DNA from: Lanius collurio
Taxonomy: Eukaryota > Chordata > Aves > Passeriformes > Laniidae
Direction of reading: 5' to 3'
DNA: 64,000 nucleotides
Assembly: GCA_020086605.1 (NCBI GenBank)
Contig: JACBWW010000004.1
Span: forward strand, 17,928,526 to 17,992,525
Shown here: positions 58,353 through 64,000 of the stretch, one piece after another
Position numbering within the stretch: the first letter of the stretch is position 1
Layout: the number at the start of each line of letters is the position of its first letter
Program-made: the position numbers and the translations under genes
The notes under the pieces: model-generated
Seen by the model: only the letters and a program-made list of their open reading frames with translations
What the model was told of the DNA's origin: nothing
Databases searched by the model: none

Positions 58353-61300
58353 CTGAGCAGGAGAGAGAGGGGATAAACAGGCATGACATGAAACCACAAC
58401 ATTGCCACTACCCTACAGCTCAGTACAGGTTCGACTGAGCCTAATCTAATTTCACAACCAAGATGAAAATCTTCTTTACCACCCAAAAATTAAGATATAA
58501 AACCCAGGTACCCATTGCAATTAGGCCTTAGAAGAGGTTTCCTCCCTGCATTTACAACTGTCAGGATATTCAAGGCAAGGTTTTACAAGAAAATTGAGTA
58601 GAATGAATACCTGGCTCCATCAAAGTGGAGGTCTTGCCTGCCCTGACCTCCCTCCAAAAATATATGTTCCTGTCCACACACACATCCCACTCCTTACCTT
58701 GTCCCTGCTCTAGAGCTGGCCTGATCACCTGGTATTACAATTTTGGTCATTAAAAATGGCAGAAAACAAGACCATCCAGACCAACCAGAATAACTGCTGG
58801 GTTCAATGAGTTGAACCAATTTATTTTCCAACCAGACAAGTACAAGGGCTGAGACAGGAACCTGACCACTCCAAATAAGTGAGATGTTTATCTTGCCCAG
58901 CCAACTTTGACACAGTTGCAAACAAGCAGCGTCCCAAGAAAAGGCTCACCCTGTGAGCACCAAGAGCACTTGTAGAAGAACCTACAAGAACATCAAGGCT
59001 GAAAGCAAAGGAAGTGTTGACAGAACATATCCTGTATGTCAAGGTTGTTTTAGTAATGGAGCTTGGCAACTGTCCCTGGATAAACTGCTCTGAAGTGTAC
59101 AGAAAGCAAGGATGAAAGAAGACAAGTTCTGTGCAGCCCATAAACCTCATGGAAGCATGTCAGCACAGAGGAGAAGACCCAAGAGCCCTGTAACCCAGGC
59201 ACAAGCTCAGGCAAGTTTCCCAGGCTGTCTTCTAGCAAAACCTCCTTGTGCTTTCTACATGCTTTCTCTGACATGTCTCCATGTTTCTGGGATGCTGACA
59301 GATTCATTCTGGAAGACTCACTTACTGGCCAAGATAAAGATATCAGAACAAATATATTTCAATTGCCATATCTGGTAGTTAGGCTAAAAATCAGCTTGTG
59401 CCATCCAGCACCAGAAAACTCTCCACAAAATCCCGACTCCTCCATCCAGCTGATGTATTTTTGAGACAGGAAGAATATTTATTACTCAAACAGAGGTATC
59501 TGCTACCCTCAGGTAACCTATTTAGCTTACAAAGAAGTGACTTTCAACCATGTCGGGCCAAACTTCTCCTGTGTCAAACAGTGCCCTCTACCTGGGATAA
59601 CCTGGGTCAGGATCAGCAACAAGATATCTGCTAAATTCAGTCTTGGTGCTAGGACATCAGAGGGAGCTAGTGGGAAGAGCCACCAAGAGATTACAGATGT
59701 GCCCCACCAGTTCAAGGCACTGTCAGGAATAAGAACATTTGAGTTTTGCTTATGCAGACTGAAGACAAACCCAAGCTGTACCATCCCAGATAGCAAGTCA
59801 AGGACTGAACGAGTTTAGCAGGAAACTTAAAAGACCATCAGGGAGGATAAACCTTCCTAATACCCACATGGCACAGACAGACTCTGACACAGGACTAAAC
59901 TTGCCAGAGCTCAGTTTTGTTCAGACATGGCCTATCCCCAGCCTCTCATCTCAGCGAGTCAGTCTGGCTCTCCTTCTCTGCACTGCCCACTGTGAACACA
60001 ACTACCATGTGGTTTAGAGGCTTCAAGCTCTAATCTCCACCAAACTGCATGCCCCTCCCTTCCTTGCACAAGCATGCAGCTACACAGAAAAGGTAACAGC
60101 ATCAAACACAGAAGCTCACAGAGATCGCTGGTAGAGGGCAGAAGCATGCTTGTCTCTGCAGCACATTTATTTTGCCCTCCTTGTGGCCAAGTGCAGGCCT
60201 GTGTCTCTGGTGTGCCTGGTCAGACCAGGACACAGCCAGCCTAGGCTTCACTCCTATCTCCAGAGCATTCCTAAAGATTTAACATTTGAGGAAAAGGCTC
60301 TCAACATTGCTCCTTTCCATTAGAGGGAAGAGTTCTATTGACTCTCATGTATCAGGCCTCCCATGTGCCCTCCACCCTTTCCCAAATAAGGTTTACAAAC
60401 ACCTTACTGAAAGCTGACTCTTTGCCTTACCACTGCTCCATTCTTGGAAGAACTAAGCCGGATTCCTGTGCTAGGTACTTCTTGGCTTCCTTCTCTCTGC
60501 AATCACATGCTAGCCACATGAGCTGCTGAATCGCAGCAAAACAACAGGAAAGGAGAGATCCATGTTTTATTCTGACTGCTGACATAAGGTTCTCCAGGAC
60601 TGTGGTTGAGATTCAATCTTTTCCAGTCTCCCTCAGCTGAAAAAGGATCTATCTGATATACCTAGCAGAGAAGGTATTCAGAGTCCGGGTTACAAATTGT
60701 TTAGAAATCTTCTACTGGGAGATCCTATAGTCATCACTTACCCAGCTTTTTTTGGTCACAGACTCACCCAGCTTTTCTGAACTACTTGTTGCTTTTCAGA
60801 AGAAGTTTCCTGAACAATTTTTCTAGCCATAAATGGATGTTTTGTCCTCTCTCTTCTCCTCTCCCAAAAAGAAACAACTTTTATCCATTAGGAGCTCATT
60901 ATACCGTTGATAAGAACTAGTTAGCAGAATGGACAAAAAATATCATAGCAATAGGAGATACATTTTATATTTCAGAGCAACTCATTCTACTAATTCTGTG
61001 AAGATGAGGCCCCTTGACTTGACTAAAACTGAAGATTTCCTGAATGACACTTTTGGACCCTGGATTATTCATACCATTTTTAGCAAAGAAGACAAGCTCT
61101 CAACAATATGATGACTATTACACTGCATATACTTTACCTTTCACAATGAGATTTTTAGCCTGGTACTCAGCAGGTCAGCATGCACATTACCATCAACCCA
61201 TAGAAACACTGTAACCAATAAACCAGAAAATTTAAAAGATGCCTTAGAAAGGGAAAAATAACTTCTCTCCCTTCTCCCCACCTTGCACATCAGGGAAAAT

Positions 61301-64000
61301 AAAGCAATGGGAAAATAAGGTTTTTTTCTGCAAAAGGCTGTGCTACTCTCCTTACAGAGACCATCAGTCATAATGGACCCTCATTTAATTTGCATCTCCA
61401 ACCTTTATACAGGTGGGTAGGTCTCCAACACCTGTACAGATAAGGTTATTCTCAAAATTTGGTGCATGACTCAGAATACTCTCCCCCCAAACACCCAGCA
61501 CTGCCCTGATCTCTGAGGATCTCTCCAGGTTGCTGTGCTGGCACTTTATTTTAAAAATGCTTTGGGGTAATTTTAAACACACTACCAGGAAAGTCCACAA
61601 CTACAGTGGAGTGCATTGTTCAGATGGCTTATTCTTTAGCGACAGGTAAAGGATAGAAATAATGTATTTCCTACCTGAATTTTGCCAAGGACCAGTCACA
61701 ACAACAACATCATATTCAATATTCAAGTGTGTACAAGAATAGGCAACAAAATCAAGAGCAAGTAGCTAAGAAGATGGCATAAATGTCCCCAAAGTCATGA
61801 AACAGAAAATGACATGTCTAAGGTAGCTGCTAAGAGTCTGCTGAAGGAAGATAACCAGTGGTGTATCAGCAGAAAAATTGTAAATGAATGATCAATGGAG
61901 GAGTGCAGGAGTGGACCTCCACCTCAAAGAAAACGAGGAGTCAGCAACAGAAATACAGAAGCCCTGTAAAATTCCATAAGTAGGTATAAATGTTGACAGA
62001 GGGGACCATCAAATCCAGAAGGTCAAGTAAAATGTTAAAAGACAGAGAGAGAGAGAGATGCTGCAAAAGCAAAAGTATACAACAGTAAAGAATTTTGACA
62101 ATGCCCTTGCAAGCTAAATAAGCATCACGACAGGGATGATGCAGAGACTGCATTTTTGGATTCCATAAATACCCTTTTCGTAGGAAAACTTATAAGAGGC
62201 AGCACAATTTGTGATTTCGACCCAGAACAGCACAGTGTGACTATGATCAATATTACAGAATGGTTCTGCACTGCACACAAATTCAGCTTCCTTGCGGCAG
62301 CAACAAAAAAAAAAAGGAAACAACTTCCAAAGCACTACAGCAATATATAACTCACAAGAGGAAGCTGCCTAACAGGAAAAAGTGTGTTAAATGGAAATTA
62401 AGAAGAAAAACCTAAGAAATTAAATGCTTGCAAGTGGCATTAAGACTGTGCAGAGACACTGAATCAGAGGCTCACTGTAAGCCTTGAGAATATTAGCAAA
62501 ATATTTTAGAACAGAATAAAGGAACCACAATTAAGTAAAAAACAAAAACCCAAAACCACAAACAAATAAACAAACAAAAAACCATAAACCACTCAGCTCG
62601 AAAACTGGACATTATTCCTTCAAACAAAGAAAAATGACAGCAGGCTGGCTCAAGCTAAAATAGTAAAACCATAATTAGGCCAAAAGAAGCACCAGAACAG
62701 CTCTACAAACTAAGTCAAAATTCTTCAAACACAACAAAATCAGGAAACCTGACAGAAGGGTCAAAAGATGATCAGTGTGGAAGGAGAACATTTAAGAAAA
62801 AGGGAGGTATTGGACCATCATTCATGACATTATATTTATTGGAGGTTTCCACATCAACACAACATCTTCATATAGAAAAAATCTGAAGCATTATGAGTGG
62901 AAGATATAACTCAATTTATTTCAACTGATTTCTCTGAGGCATCAGGACCAGCTGGTATTCATCCAGGAGTTCAAAAGAACAAGTCAACAGAAAATCCACA
63001 CTACTTGCACACAAACATACCAAATGGTCTGTTACCAAATACTCAAATTGGGAATGGAGGAAGAGAAAAGTGATGCTAATTTTTAAGAGGCTCAGCATAA
63101 GCAGGAGTCCCAGGAAACCCCGAGACCAGCAGCCTGCTGGTTTGGTCAAGTGGACAGAGAACGTAGCAATCAAAAGATCTATACTTTGATAAACACCAAT
63201 ACAACAGACTTTTCAGACACTATTACTTCAACATAGTCTTAGCAAGTTCCCAAGCCAAGACTTTGGAGAGTGAGGAGGATACAATCCATATTTCCTCTGG
63301 ATTCACCCAGGGAACCCCTTTGAAGAGATACCTGTTCCAGGCTCTGGGCAACACAGCCTCCTCTTCTATTCCTGTCTGGGTATCAAAGCTCTGTCCTAGG
63401 CCCTCCCTCCTTTTCTAACTACAGGTGGCCCTCAAAATGTTACGTAACCATAACATTCCACAAGAGCAGCTGAACTTTCTGATCCTATAATTCATGTGGT
63501 GCAACCTGCAGAGAGCAGCCAGCTACCCCCTTCTCACCCCGTGTCTCCAATTGCATACTGGCTTCCCGATACTTTGCTATCAGCACAGATCCCAGCTGTC
63601 TTTCCATACAAAAAGCCACAGGAGAATTGAAAACACCCAACTGAGGTGCTGTTTAAGCAGAAACTGCCAGTTCCTACACAATAAACTTTTGTACAAATTA
63701 GTGTCCAGAATATGCTTCTTCCATACCACTGACAGCAAAATTAGAAGAGCCTATTGAAATCCAGATAGTGAGGAAGCCAATGTACATAACTTTTTTGCAG
63801 TGTTTTAAGACAAAATAAGAAAGTACACAAGTTGTGAAAGGAAAAATTGTAATCGAGCCTTGTGATAAGACTGGGCTTAAGTTCTATTTTACTTTTCCAC
63901 TAAAGCAGGAGACATTTTGTTTTTCCAAACTGCACTCATACAACCAAAGCTCATCTGAAAACAAAGCAAATTCCCTTCCGCATCAGACTTCTTCTTCTGT
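58353..64000 (-). other. FLVCR2: FLVCR2 intron 1 (partial), no exon found
   Basis: AT-rich intronic sequence that runs off the right edge. The N-terminal FLVCR2 exon was looked for and not found. It holds an A/C-rich run (62536-62583), a short GA run (62041-62056) and a very old LINE-like fragment (62925-63175). Confidence 0.7.
62925..63175 (+). mobile_element. Ancient CR1/L3-like LINE fragment (tentative)
   Basis: In the plus orientation one frame reads SEASGPAGIHPGVQKNK, like the SGPDGIHPRVLKE-type segment just before the RT domain of CR1-clade LINEs. About 120 bp later comes LIFKR, like the LIFKKG segment. Both are decayed with stops between them. The edges are unknown. Confidence 0.45.

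Overview
This is vertebrate nuclear DNA, almost certainly from a bird. Short exons with consensus GT-AG introns encode recognisable vertebrate proteins. The interspersed repeats are avian in character: CR1 LINE 3' ends and RT fragments, plus solo-LTR-like blocks. There are no operons, CRISPR arrays or prokaryotic features. The species cannot be named; the LTR-type repeats suggest a neoavian (perhaps songbird-like) genome, which is inference.

Three genes are present. (1) TTLL5, a tubulin polyglutamylase, runs on the minus strand. A non-coding exon 1 ends at 30209 and ten and a half kilobases to 24 kb of introns separate eleven coding exons (exons 2-12) down to 5275. The rest of the gene lies beyond the left edge. 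The partial CDS gives 350 residues covering most of the N-terminal TTL/ATP-grasp catalytic domain. (2) ERG28 (C14orf1 homologue), the ER scaffold of sterol C4-demethylation, is complete on the plus strand in four coding exons (30939-32955, 140 aa), with a polyadenylation signal at 33388. (3) FLVCR2, an MFS choline/haem-linked transporter, is on the minus strand with coding exons 2-10 at 58352 down to 35466. Its large first exon is beyond the right edge. TTLL5 and ERG28 are head to head over one CpG island (about 30180-31250). ERG28 and FLVCR2 converge tail to tail. The order FLVCR2-ERG28-TTLL5 matches human 14q24.3.

Every exon junction was read by eye: acceptors end in AG, donors start with GT, and codon phases join across all internal junctions. 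Introns carry CR1 fragments (about 8.0, 13.4, 34.1, 38.4-39.65, 53.5 and, very old, 62.9 kb), three LTR-like blocks (about 17.9-18.7, 27.1-27.87 and 37.6-37.9 kb), a 10-bp purine minisatellite at 45251, a 12-bp GC minisatellite in the ERG28 promoter, and an isolated CpG-dense patch at 4720-4823.

The most useful leads are regulatory. The ERG28 promoter has an inverted CCAAT box exactly 16 bp from an ATCACGTGG E-box, with a second CCAAT box and GC boxes, which is the layout of SREBP-controlled sterol genes. The CpG-dense patch inside TTLL5 is unexplained. I found no new biological system; the window is an ordinary conserved gene neighbourhood.
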